Part shown: positions 34,031-42,236 of the stretch, piece by piece | How the letters are laid out: every line of letters starts with the position of its first letter | How positions within the stretch are numbered: position 1 is the first letter of the stretch | NCBI RefSeq assembly: GCF_006352025.1 | Contig: NZ_CP040936.1 | Location: 4,590,001-4,654,000 of the forward strand | From: Hymenobacter sp. DG01 | Lineage (GTDB): Bacteria > Bacteroidota > Bacteroidia > Cytophagales > Hymenobacteraceae | Length of the DNA: 64,000 nucleotides | Direction: 5' to 3' | Position numbers and translations under genes: made by a program | Notes under the pieces: model-generated | Told to the model about the DNA's origin: nothing | Seen by the model: the letters and a program-made list of their open reading frames with translations, nothing else | Database searches by the model: none

Positions 34031-34954
34031 CTACCCCAGCCGGGGCAGTAAATCGGTCAGGGCTAGGTCGCAGGTTGGGTATTCGAACCGAAAACCCGCT
34101 TCCAGCAGCCGTTGTGGTACCACCTTGCGGCTTTTAAGAATCAGCTCAGCTTCGGTGCGCAGCACAAAGGCCCCCAGCTCCAGCAGCCACCGGGGCTGCG
34201 GCAGGTGCCAGCGTGGCCTGTAGTAGTGGGCCAGCAGGCCATTAAAAGCAGCATTGGGTAGCGGCTGCGGGGCGCAGAGGTTGAAGGCTCCTTCCAGGGT
34301 AGGGCGGCCCAGCAGGAACTCCACGGCCCGGCAAAAGTCCATTACATGCAACCAACTGACCCACTGCTGCCCATTGCCCTGGGGCGTACAGAGTCCTAGC
34401 CGGGCTAGCCGTGCCATCACAGGTAGGGCCCCGCCGTCAGGACCCAGCACAATGGCCGTGCGCAAGGCCAGCCGCCGCGTGCGAGGCACCTGCGCCAGCC
34501 AAAACTCCGCCTCCCATTGTTGGGCTACCATCTCGGAAAAGTCGCGCCCAAGGCGGCCGGTAGCTTCGGTGTTGGCCGGGGCCTCGCCTTCGGTATGCTG
34601 GTAAATAGTGGCAGTGGACAGATTCAGCCAGACCGCAGGCGGCACCGTGCAGGCGGCTATGGCCTCGCCCAACACCCGGGTACTGTCGGTGCGGCTGCGG
34701 GTAATGGCGTATTTATTGACGGCATGGTAGCGGCAGTCCACGCTCCGGCCCGCCAGATTGATAACGGCCGCCGCGCCCTCCAGCTCCGCCGCCCAAGGTC
34801 CCAGCGTGCGGCCGTTCCATTGCAGTGTGTCTGGCTGCTGGCTGCTACCCCTACTCAACACCACAACCCGGTAGCCCAGCCGCGCGAAATGCCGCGCCAA
34901 GTGCTGCCCTAAAAAGCCGTTGCCGCCCGCGAGAATTATTGTTGGCTGTGCCAT
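34031..34954 (-). CDS. TIGR01777-type NAD-dependent epimerase/oxidoreductase
   Basis: A 307-residue extended SDR-like protein. The N-terminal Rossmann motif is GGNGFLGQHLARHFA, followed by the family-typical VINLAGRSVDCRYHAVNK and ITRSRTDSTRVLGEAI. The C-terminal DUF1731-like end is ILKSRKVVPQRLLEAGFRFE. Relatives include E. coli YfcH and SulA-like proteins; substrates are unknown. A 20-bp palindrome at 35017-35036, identical in arms and spacing to one in front of the neighbouring GbsR-type regulator, lies 63 bases before the start, so this gene is probably its target. Confidence 0.9.
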   Translation of the reverse strand: MAQPTIILAGGNGFLGQHLARHFARLGYRVVVLSRGSSQQPDTLQWNGRTLGPWAAELEGAAAVINLAGRSVDCRYHAVNKYAITRSRTDSTRVLGEAIAACTVPPAVWLNLSTATIYQHTEGEAPANTEATGRLGRDFSEMVAQQWEAEFWLAQVPRTRRLALRTAIVLGPDGGALPVMARLARLGLCTPQGNGQQWVSWLHVMDFCRAVEFLLGRPTLEGAFNLCAPQPLPNAAFNGLLAHYYRPRWHLPQPRWLLELGAFVLRTEAELILKSRKVVPQRLLEAGFRFEYPTCDLALTDLLPRLG

Positions 34955-35016
34955 AGAAGTAGAAGGTTGTGATGAGGGGGTAGGGAGGTTACTACAAGGT
35001 GTTCATGTTAATTAAA

Positions 35017-35036
35017 CTTTCAGTAAAATTTGAAAG
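35017..35036. promoter_or_regulatory. Probable GbsR-type operator before the epimerase gene
   Basis: CTTTCA-N8-TGAAAG, with an A/T-only spacer apart from one G. The same arms and spacing recur at 35612-35631 upstream of the regulator itself. Confidence 0.65.
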
Positions 35037-35059
35037 ATAAAAGGCAAAAAAAAGCTCGC

Positions 35060-35584
35060 TTATTGGCCTCCAGGGCGCATCAGCTTCATGAAGGTGCTCA
35101 GAAACCAGTTTTCATCGGCTTTGATAAGGGTAGAGGCGGCACCGTCGGCAAACTCCGCGAAGCTGTGGATGCTGCCAATCATCCTGGTAAAGGCTTCTGT
35201 CTCCTCCGGGGTGGTAGTGGGGCTAGGCTCTACCTGCTTAATCTCGCTGAGCACGCGCATAATGGGCTCCAGCTCCCGGCGGCGGCGCTCTTTCAGAATC
35301 AGGGTAGCTACTTTATGAATGTCCTTTTCGGCCGAGAAAAACTCGCGCCGCTCGCCCGGGCGCAGCTCCTTGCGCACGATGCCCCAGTCGATGAGGGCGC
35401 GCACATTCATATTGGCGTTGCCCCTGGAAATCTGGAGCTGCTCCATAATGTCCTCGGTACTCAGTGCCCCCGGCGACACCAGCAACAAGGCGTGCACCTG
35501 CGCCATTGTGCGGCTCACGCCCCAGGCCGAGCCCAGGGTGCCCCAGCCTTCAATGAACTTGCTTTTGGCTTCGTCGAGTTGCAT
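35060..35584 (-). CDS. GbsR/MarR family transcriptional regulator
   Basis: A 174-residue winged-helix regulator of the GbsR type. The DNA-binding core is LSTEDIMEQLQISRGNANMN, then VRALIDWGIVRKELRPGERR (recognition helix and wing). A helical dimerisation part follows. GbsR relatives repress osmoprotectant genes, but Bacteroidota members control diverse genes. The regulator lies between two copies of a CTTTCA-N8-TGAAAG palindrome: one overlaps its own promoter region, the other precedes the epimerase gene. Autorepression and control of the epimerase are the simple inference. Confidence 0.9.
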   Translation of the reverse strand: MQLDEAKSKFIEGWGTLGSAWGVSRTMAQVHALLLVSPGALSTEDIMEQLQISRGNANMNVRALIDWGIVRKELRPGERREFFSAEKDIHKVATLILKERRRRELEPIMRVLSEIKQVEPSPTTTPEETEAFTRMIGSIHSFAEFADGAASTLIKADENWFLSTFMKLMRPGGQ

Positions 35585-35588
35585 GGCT

Positions 35589-35596
35589 CAAATGTA
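35589..35596 (-). promoter_or_regulatory. -7 promoter element of the GbsR-type gene
   Basis: TACATTTG on the minus strand, 4 bases before the start codon, so the mRNA would be leaderless or nearly so. The operator at 35612-35631 lies directly upstream, between the -7 and -33 positions. Confidence 0.55.
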
Positions 35597-35611
35597 GAAG
35601 AGTATTCTAAA

Positions 35612-35631
35612 CTTTCAAGAAAAATTGAAAG
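35612..35631. promoter_or_regulatory. Probable GbsR-type autoregulatory operator
   Basis: CTTTCA-N8-TGAAAG centred about 37 bases before the regulator start, where a bound dimer would block the promoter. Confidence 0.7.
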
Positions 35632-35657
35632 AATATTTTATGGTTAATTAGAAGGAC

Positions 35658-36065
35658 TTATTTCAGCCGCGAAGTTTTGTAGTGGCCTTTCAGAAACGTG
35701 CGTCTTGTTTTCTTAAAATCGTTAGTATCCATACGGACATATCGGATAAACCCGAAAAAAATCAGGCTGTCTTTATGGTGAGTAAGCCTCATGGGTAGCT
35801 TATATCCCAAACAGCCTTGGGTTACCGTAATAGAATCGTTACCAGGGCTAAACCGGATGGTGTGGAACCCCAAAGAATGGCTAGTTGTCATACGCAACTG
35901 CCCATTAATCTTTGTGAAGAAAATATGGTCGTTGGGCTCGCCTGATACAGAACCTTCTGAAACGTTTCGCCAAGCACCCAGCACGGCTGCTTCAGAATCA
36001 AGGTGTTGCTTACTGCAACCACATATAAGCAGCAGGCTTATCAGGCAAAAAATATTCGGAGGCAT
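35658..36065 (-). CDS. Hypothetical lipoprotein
   Basis: A 135-residue lipoprotein: MPPNIFCLISLLLICGCSKQ gives a lipobox cysteine. The rest (LGAWRNVSEGSVSGEPNDHI, then beta strands) resembles small lipocalin-like or DUF-type Bacteroidota lipoproteins. The start at 36065 gives the lipid signal; the open extension to 36140 is not supported. Base composition is more A+T-rich than the neighbours. The function is unknown. Confidence 0.65.
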   Translation of the reverse strand: MPPNIFCLISLLLICGCSKQHLDSEAAVLGAWRNVSEGSVSGEPNDHIFFTKINGQLRMTTSHSLGFHTIRFSPGNDSITVTQGCLGYKLPMRLTHHKDSLIFFGFIRYVRMDTNDFKKTRRTFLKGHYKTSRLK

Positions 36066-36155
36066 TGATGAATGACATAAATGGCAACGACGCGGACAGT
36101 GTTCTTTAAAAGAAACACTATCCGCATCGTTTGACCACATCAGTTCGCCAAAAGA

Positions 36156-39100
36156 CTATATCAACTGACAAGCGTCAATTTCCATTTCTCGCATTTTACG
36201 GATGAACTCCTTGGGTTCGATGCGGTAGCGACGCGAGTAGGTATCTACCGTCAGGTGTTCGTGGGGCTCGGCGAACTTGATTTCAAGCTTCTTGGAGCCG
36301 GCGCAGCCTTCCACGGCCTCCATAAAGCGGTCCATGAAGGGCTCGGTGATGGTACGCAGATCCAGCTGCACACGTACCCCATTGGCCAGCTTCTCAGCCA
36401 CATTGAACAGGGGCTCCATGGTCAGAATCTTGAACTCGAATTGGTCGGAGTCGCGGAAGCGCTGGGCGTACTTGCCCCGGATGTACATGGGCGGCACCTG
36501 CTCTTTGTCGTAGTTGCGGGGGTTAATCAGGGCCGAGAAGCGGCTGTAGTCGTCGCGGAACAAGGCCAGGTTCAGGCTCGACTCGTAGTCTTCCACGCTG
36601 AACGACACGAAGGGCTGGCCGGTTTTGGTGGTCTTGAACATCACATTCGAAATCAGTCCGGCTACCGTCACCTCGCGGTTCTTGTAGTTCTCCACCTTGT
36701 CGAGGGGGCAGGTGCAGTAGGAGTCAATTTCCAGCTTGAAGTCATCCAAGGGATGCCCGGAGAGGTAGAAACCTACTACCTCTTTTTCGCGGCGCAACAG
36801 CTCGGTAGCGGGCCAGGGCTCCATGTCGGCCACTTTGGGCAGGGGCATGGCTACCGCCCCGAAGGCTCCGCCCCCAAACAGGCTCTGCTGCGCCGAGTCC
36901 TGCTCCTGCTGGTACTGCTGACCCATCTTCACGGCCTTGTCGATGAGGTTCTGGTCGCCGGTTGGTGCCTCCACGAACTGCCGGCGGTGGTAACGCTCAA
37001 ACGAGTCGAAAGCCCCCGACAGAGCCAGGCTTTCAAACGTTTTCTTATTCACGGCCCGCAGGTTTACCCGCTTCGAGAAGTCAAAAATGTCGGAATACGG
37101 GCCTTTTTTCTCCCGCTCGGCCACGATGCTTTCAATGGCGGCCTCGCCGGCGCCCTTCACGGCGGCCATACCGAAGCGGATCTGACCCTTTTCGTTTACG
37201 TTGAACTTCAGGATGGATTCGTTCACGTCGGGTCCCAGTACCTGCACCCCCTGGCGGCGCGCTTCCTCGATAAAGAAGGTCACCTTCTTGATATCCGACA
37301 TGTTGTTGGTGAGCACGGCGGCCATGTACTCGGCAGGGTAGTTGGCCTTGAGGTAGCCCGTCTGGTAGGCTACCACCGAGTAGGCGGCGGAGTGGGAGCG
37401 GTTGAAGCCGTAGGCCGCAAACTTCTCCATTACGTCGAACACCTCGTTGGCTTTCTTCTCCTTGATGCCGTGCAGCTCCAGGGCGCCTTTACAGAATTTC
37501 TCCCGCTCCAGGGCCATCTTCTTCATGTCCTTCTTACCCATGGCCCGGCGCAGCAGGTCGGCGCCGCCCAGGGAGTAGCCGGCCAGAATCTGGGCCGTCT
37601 GCATGATCTGCTCCTGGTACACCATAATGCCCTGAGAGTAGTTCAGGATGGGTTCGAGCAGTTCGTGGGGGTAGTCAATTTCCTCGCGCCCGTGCTTGCG
37701 GTTAATGAAGTTCGGGATGAACTGCATCGGGCCCGGCCGGTACAAGGCGTTCATGGCAATCAGGTCCTCAATGTTGGTGGGCTTGAGGTCCTTGAGGTAC
37801 ATGCGCATGCCCTCCGATTCAAACTGGAATGTGCCAATCGTGTCGCCGCGCTGGTAGAGCTCGTAGGTTTTGGGGTCGTCGAGCGGGATATCGTCGATGT
37901 TGATATCAACCCCGTGGTTTTTCTTGATGAGCTCCAGGGCATCGACGATGATGGTCAGCGTCTTGAGCCCCAGGAAGTCCATCTTCAGCATCCCCGCACT
38001 CTCAATGACCTTGCCGTCGAACTGCGTCACGAGCAGGTCCGAGTCTTTGGAAGTCGAAACCGGAATGTACTTCGTGATGTCGTCGGGGGCGATGATGACG
38101 CCGGCGGCGTGGATGCCGGTGTTGCGCACCGAGCCTTCCAGCTTTTCCGCGAGGCGCAGAATCTGACCCCGGAGGTTGTCGGGCGCGTCGTCGCGGCGGA
38201 TCATGTCCAGCTCCTGGTTTTCGGCGAAGGCGCCGGCCAGGGTAGTGCCGGGCTTTTCCGGCACCATCTTGGCCAGCTCATTGGTCAGGGGCAGGGGTAG
38301 CTCCATGGCCCGGGCTACGTCCTTGATAGAGCTTTTGGCGGCCATGGTACCAAAGGTGATGATCTGGGCCACCTGGGTTTTGCCGTACTTGTCCACCACG
38401 TAGTCAATCACCCGCTGGCGGTTCACGTCGTCAAAGTCGATGTCAATATCGGGCATCGACACGCGCTCCGGGTTCAGGAAACGCTCGAACAGCAGGGAGT
38501 ACTTAATCGGGTCGATGTTGGTGATACCCACGCAGTAGGCTACGGCCGAACCAGCCGCCGAGCCCCGGCCCGGGCCCACGGCTACGCCCACACTACGGCC
38601 ATGGTTGATAAAGTCCTGGGTGATAAGGAAGTAGCCGGCGAAGCCCATCGTCTCGATGATGCGCAGCTCGTAATCCAGGCGCTCCTCAATTTCGGGGGTG
38701 CGCTCGGAGTAGCGGGGCGGCTTGGTCATCGTCACGATGCCTTTGCCCGCACTCGGCCCGAAAGCCCCCACGTACGTCAGCTCGCGCAGAAACTCGTCGG
38801 CGTTGGCGAACGGCGCGGGAATGGGGAAGTTGGGCAGCAGAATATCGCGCTGCAGCTTGGGCGGCGTGATTTTATCGACGATTTCGTTGGTGTTATCCAC
38901 GCTTTCCGGCACGTCCCGGAATAGGTGGTTCATCTCGTCCTGGCTCTTGAAGTAGAACTGGTCGTTGGGGAAGCCGAAGCGGGAGCGAGGCCGGGGCATC
39001 TGGGCTTCCTCATCAATGCGCATGAGCTGGCGGCGCACCTGGTCGTCGGAGGAAGCCAGGGGGCGCAGGTTGTCGAGGTGGTCATATAGCACCTTGCCCT

Positions 39101-39872
39101 CGCCCGACATCAGGCGGAAATACTTGGTCTGGAAATCACCGACCGGAATGCTGTGCTCCTCGCCCGTATTCACGCACAACAGCAAATCGTGGGGCGCGAA
39201 GTCCTCCTGATTTACGTAGTGCGAGTCGTTGGTGCAGATAACCTTGACGTTATATTTCTTCGCCCACTTCAGCAGAATCTGGTTTAGGTCTTCCTGGCTT
39301 TTGCCGGTATTGTCGATATTCTCGATGCCGTGGCGCTGAATTTCGATGTAGTAGTCCTCGCCAAACACATCCAGCCACCACTTCAGCAGTTTCTCTGCTT
39401 CTTCTTCCGTTTTCCAGAGCAGGGCCTGCGGAACCTCGGCCCCGATGCAGCAGGAAGTGGCAATCAGACCCTCACTGTACTGCAGCAGCAACTCCTTATC
39501 AATGCGCGGATACTTGGAGTACACGCCTTCAATGAAGCTCATGGAGCAGAGCTTGGCCAGGTTCTGGTAGCCGGCCTGGTCCTTGGCCAGCAGGAGCTGG
39601 TGGTAGCGGTTGTCCCGCTCGCCCTTCTCGCGGCTGAACTGCTTTTTGTGCCGGTCCTCTACCAGGTAAAACTCGCAGCCCACAATAGGCTTCACGTTGT
39701 ATTTATTCGCCTCGGCCACAAAGTTGAAGGCCCCGAACATGTTGCCGTGGTCGGTGAGAGCTACGGCGGGCATGCCATCGGCCTGGGCCTTTTTCATCAG
39801 GGCCGAAATACTGGCCTGACCGTCGAGCAGGGAATATTGGGTGTGGCAGTGCAGGTGCGAGAATACGGGCAT
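36156..39872 (-). CDS. dnaE: DNA polymerase III subunit alpha
   Basis: A 1238-residue replicative polymerase. It opens with the PHP domain (FSHLHCHTQYSLLDG), then the palm with MPDIDIDFDD and GRGSAAGSAVAYCVG, fingers with PGPMQFIPNFINRKHG, and a helix-hairpin-helix and OB-fold near the C-terminus (EVTVAGLISNVMFKTTKTG). Catalytic aspartates are intact. The length is somewhat above E. coli DnaE (1160), as usual in Bacteroidota. ATG 39872 is chosen over the TTG at 39878. A TAACTTTA element lies about 42 bases upstream. It is single in its transcript, as far as can be seen. Confidence 0.97.
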   Translation of the reverse strand: MPVFSHLHCHTQYSLLDGQASISALMKKAQADGMPAVALTDHGNMFGAFNFVAEANKYNVKPIVGCEFYLVEDRHKKQFSREKGERDNRYHQLLLAKDQAGYQNLAKLCSMSFIEGVYSKYPRIDKELLLQYSEGLIATSCCIGAEVPQALLWKTEEEAEKLLKWWLDVFGEDYYIEIQRHGIENIDNTGKSQEDLNQILLKWAKKYNVKVICTNDSHYVNQEDFAPHDLLLCVNTGEEHSIPVGDFQTKYFRLMSGEGKVLYDHLDNLRPLASSDDQVRRQLMRIDEEAQMPRPRSRFGFPNDQFYFKSQDEMNHLFRDVPESVDNTNEIVDKITPPKLQRDILLPNFPIPAPFANADEFLRELTYVGAFGPSAGKGIVTMTKPPRYSERTPEIEERLDYELRIIETMGFAGYFLITQDFINHGRSVGVAVGPGRGSAAGSAVAYCVGITNIDPIKYSLLFERFLNPERVSMPDIDIDFDDVNRQRVIDYVVDKYGKTQVAQIITFGTMAAKSSIKDVARAMELPLPLTNELAKMVPEKPGTTLAGAFAENQELDMIRRDDAPDNLRGQILRLAEKLEGSVRNTGIHAAGVIIAPDDITKYIPVSTSKDSDLLVTQFDGKVIESAGMLKMDFLGLKTLTIIVDALELIKKNHGVDINIDDIPLDDPKTYELYQRGDTIGTFQFESEGMRMYLKDLKPTNIEDLIAMNALYRPGPMQFIPNFINRKHGREEIDYPHELLEPILNYSQGIMVYQEQIMQTAQILAGYSLGGADLLRRAMGKKDMKKMALEREKFCKGALELHGIKEKKANEVFDVMEKFAAYGFNRSHSAAYSVVAYQTGYLKANYPAEYMAAVLTNNMSDIKKVTFFIEEARRQGVQVLGPDVNESILKFNVNEKGQIRFGMAAVKGAGEAAIESIVAEREKKGPYSDIFDFSKRVNLRAVNKKTFESLALSGAFDSFERYHRRQFVEAPTGDQNLIDKAVKMGQQYQQEQDSAQQSLFGGGAFGAVAMPLPKVADMEPWPATELLRREKEVVGFYLSGHPLDDFKLEIDSYCTCPLDKVENYKNREVTVAGLISNVMFKTTKTGQPFVSFSVEDYESSLNLALFRDDYSRFSALINPRNYDKEQVPPMYIRGKYAQRFRDSDQFEFKILTMEPLFNVAEKLANGVRVQLDLRTITEPFMDRFMEAVEGCAGSKKLEIKFAEPHEHLTVDTYSRRYRIEPKEFIRKMREMEIDACQLI

Positions 39873-39913
39873 GGGCAAACGGGCTTCGCGCCATTAGGGC
39901 GCTAAGCGGAAAG

Positions 39914-39921
39914 TAAAGTTA
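39914..39921 (-). promoter_or_regulatory. Probable -7 promoter element of dnaE
   Basis: TAACTTTA on the minus strand differs from TAnnTTTG at the last base only, 42 bases before the start. Confidence 0.35.
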
Positions 39922-40130
39922 CCGCCGAGGCAGGGGAAAGGAAACGTTGCAGCGGCCGATGTTTTTGTGTATTGTCAGTCTGGCTACTTACCCCGGCAGG
40001 CCGCCGCGCCACCAACCCCTAACAATCAAACCAGCGGCTAGGGTTCGGCTGGTGCCGGGGGGTAGGGCTGGGGCAGCAATATTCTGGCTGATCTGCCCTA
40101 TCTTCCCACTTCCCCGATTAGTAGTAGAAT

Positions 40131-41312
40131 ATGATATCCCGAACTATGTTGCACCGGCTGCTGGGCGCGGGCCTGGCGTTGCTGGCCGGCTGCATCGAGC
40201 CGTTTGCGCCCGATGTGGTACAGGCTTCGGCCAACTATCTGGTAGTAGATGGCAGCATCAACAGCCAGGGCGTGAGCAACATTCGTCTTTCGCGCACCCA
40301 GAGCCTGAACCAGGGCGGACCACCGCCGCCCGAAACTCAGGCGCGCATTTATATTGAGGAAGAAGGCGGGCAGCGGTACGCATTGGCAGAAGGCCTGGCC
40401 GGCACGTACACCTCGGCGGCACTGGCGCTACGCCCGGGCACCCGCGTGCGGTTGCACCTGACCACGGCCGACCAGAAAGAGTACGTGTCGGAATTCGCTG
40501 CCGCCCGAAGTACGCCCCCCATCGACTCGGTTTCCTGGCAGGCGGGCAGCTCGGGAGTGCAACTGTACGTGAATGCGCACGACGACTCCCGCCAGAGCCG
40601 CTACTACCGCTGGAGCTACGAGGAAACCTGGGAGTTTACCTCGGCGGCCAACTCCGTGCTGGAGTACCAGAACGGGCGGCTCGTGGACCGCAAGGAAGAC
40701 ATTTACCACTGCTGGGCTTCAGAAACCTCCACCACCATTAAGCTCGGTACTACCGCCCGCCTGAGCCAGGACGTGGTTTCGCGCCAGCCCCTGACGCTGC
40801 TGCCGCCTACCTCCGGCAAGCTCCGCTTCAAGTACAGCATTCTGGTAAAGCAGTATGCCCTGACAGCCGAGGAGTACACCTACTGGGAGCTGCTGCGCAA
40901 GAACACCGAGGACATCGGGACCCTGTTTGACCCCCTGCCCTCAGAGCTGACGGGCAACATCCGCTGCCTGACCGATGCCGGAGAAAAGGTGCTGGGGTTT
41001 GTGGGCGTTCAGTCCGTAACCGAGAAGCGCTTGTTTATCACGCCCGAGCAGCTGCCGGGCGACTGGCGCTTCCGGACGGGTTACGAGGGCTGCTATCCGC
41101 TTGATACCATTCCGCAGTTTACTACCACGCCTACCTCGGGCCCGCAGCCCTCGCCGGAACAGGTTATCGACTTTTTCCGGACCGGTATTGCCATTCCGGT
41201 CAATGTGCTCTATAAGCGGGGCAACCCCACGCCCTACTATCTGTACGAGACAGTGGAGTGCATCGACTGCCGCCGGCGCGGTACCAACGTGCGGCCCCGC
41301 TTCTGGCAGTAG
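40131..41312 (+). CDS. DUF4249 family outer-membrane lipoprotein
   Basis: A 393-residue lipoprotein with lipobox LLAGC followed by IEPF, the hallmark start of DUF4249 proteins, and the family core NYLVVDGSINSQG, then ARIYIEEEGGQRYALAEG and YRLHL-type strands. Cysteines near the C-terminus (ECIDCRRRGTNVRPRFW) fit the family end. DUF4249 genes often sit next to TonB-dependent receptors and are thought to be surface partners; here no receptor is directly adjacent (the nearest is 44690-47671). The ATG at 40146 is an alternative start. Confidence 0.85.
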   Translation: MISRTMLHRLLGAGLALLAGCIEPFAPDVVQASANYLVVDGSINSQGVSNIRLSRTQSLNQGGPPPPETQARIYIEEEGGQRYALAEGLAGTYTSAALALRPGTRVRLHLTTADQKEYVSEFAAARSTPPIDSVSWQAGSSGVQLYVNAHDDSRQSRYYRWSYEETWEFTSAANSVLEYQNGRLVDRKEDIYHCWASETSTTIKLGTTARLSQDVVSRQPLTLLPPTSGKLRFKYSILVKQYALTAEEYTYWELLRKNTEDIGTLFDPLPSELTGNIRCLTDAGEKVLGFVGVQSVTEKRLFITPEQLPGDWRFRTGYEGCYPLDTIPQFTTTPTSGPQPSPEQVIDFFRTGIAIPVNVLYKRGNPTPYYLYETVECIDCRRRGTNVRPRFWQ

Positions 41313-41378
41313 GCTGCCATTCGTGCTGGCTTTTTTAAGGCCGGGTAAATAGTTGTCAGGTAAGTAACTATAAGAAGT

Positions 41379-41422
41379 AACAAGCAAGAAGGCAGCCCAA
41401 GCGGGCTGCCTTCTTGCTTGTT
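41379..41422. terminator. Perfect 20-bp bidirectional terminator
   Basis: Exact arms at 41379-41398 and 41403-41422 around a 4-base loop, between convergent genes. Confidence 0.92.
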
Positions 41423-41444
41423 AAGACCCGGAAATAGCCTCGGC

Positions 41445-42188
41445 TTACTTGGCGGCTTCCACCACCAGCACTTCTCCCACCTTCACCCCGTTATCGGACT
41501 TGTCGTTCCACTCCTGCAGCTGAGTAGGCGTAACGCCATACTGCCGCGAGATGCTGAACAGGGTTTCGCCTTTCTGCACGGTGTGATGCGCCGGGTTGGC
41601 CGCCGCTTTCGGGGTAGGGGCCAAGGCTTGCGTTTTGGGAGCTGCGGCAGCCGCTACTACGGCCGGCTGGGGCTTGGACGGGGCCGCAGTAGCTGCCGGG
41701 GCGGCCGCTACGCCGGGCGCTGCCGGACTGGTAGCAGCGGTGGCTGCCCGGGAAGTGCCCAGAAAACCGGAGGCGCGGAGGCGTTCGGCCGCGAGCTTGA
41801 GGCTCGGATTTTTAGCGGCGCGGGCATCAAACCCCTTAAACTGTGGGCTCCGCAGCAGCGTGTTAAGCTCTACCTGCCAGGGCTGACGGCGCAGGCGCTG
41901 GGCCAACTGTTGCTGCTGCTCCCGCGGCAAGCTGGCGGTGTAGTGGCTCAGGCGCTGATTCAGAACCGGAATTTCTACCAATGCTTTGTCAATAAGCTCG
42001 GCGGCGCGGGCATCGTTGGGCTCGAAGTAGATGGCCCGGAGCTGCCGGACGCTGGTTTGCACCAGCCCGGACATTACTCGTATCGAGTCGTCGGAGAGAG
42101 TGGGGGTAGGAGTTGTTTGCTGGGCCCGGGCCGCAAAAGCACCGAAAGACAAGCCAGCCAGCACCAGGGTGCGGAAAACGAAACGCAT
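41445..42188 (-). CDS. Exported LysM-domain protein
   Basis: A 247-residue protein: signal peptide (ending AARAQ), a helical region of about 100 residues, an Ala/Pro-rich linker and a single C-terminal LysM domain (HTVQKGETLFSISRQYGVTP) that binds N-acetylglucosamine chains of peptidoglycan. It follows the lytic transglycosylase gene by 48 bases on the same strand, so the two probably act together on the wall. No catalytic domain is visible in this smaller partner. Confidence 0.88.
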   Translation of the reverse strand: MRFVFRTLVLAGLSFGAFAARAQQTTPTPTLSDDSIRVMSGLVQTSVRQLRAIYFEPNDARAAELIDKALVEIPVLNQRLSHYTASLPREQQQQLAQRLRRQPWQVELNTLLRSPQFKGFDARAAKNPSLKLAAERLRASGFLGTSRAATAATSPAAPGVAAAPAATAAPSKPQPAVVAAAAAPKTQALAPTPKAAANPAHHTVQKGETLFSISRQYGVTPTQLQEWNDKSDNGVKVGEVLVVEAAK

Positions 42189-42236
42189 GAGGTAATAAAA
42201 ACGGACTCGAAAAAGGATATACGAAAGGAGCTTGGG

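Noticed and set aside
36255..38300. A 681-codon open frame antisense to dnaE
   Set aside because: dnaE on the other strand has complete motifs; the antisense frame is a by-product of GC-rich codon use and has no recognisable domain.
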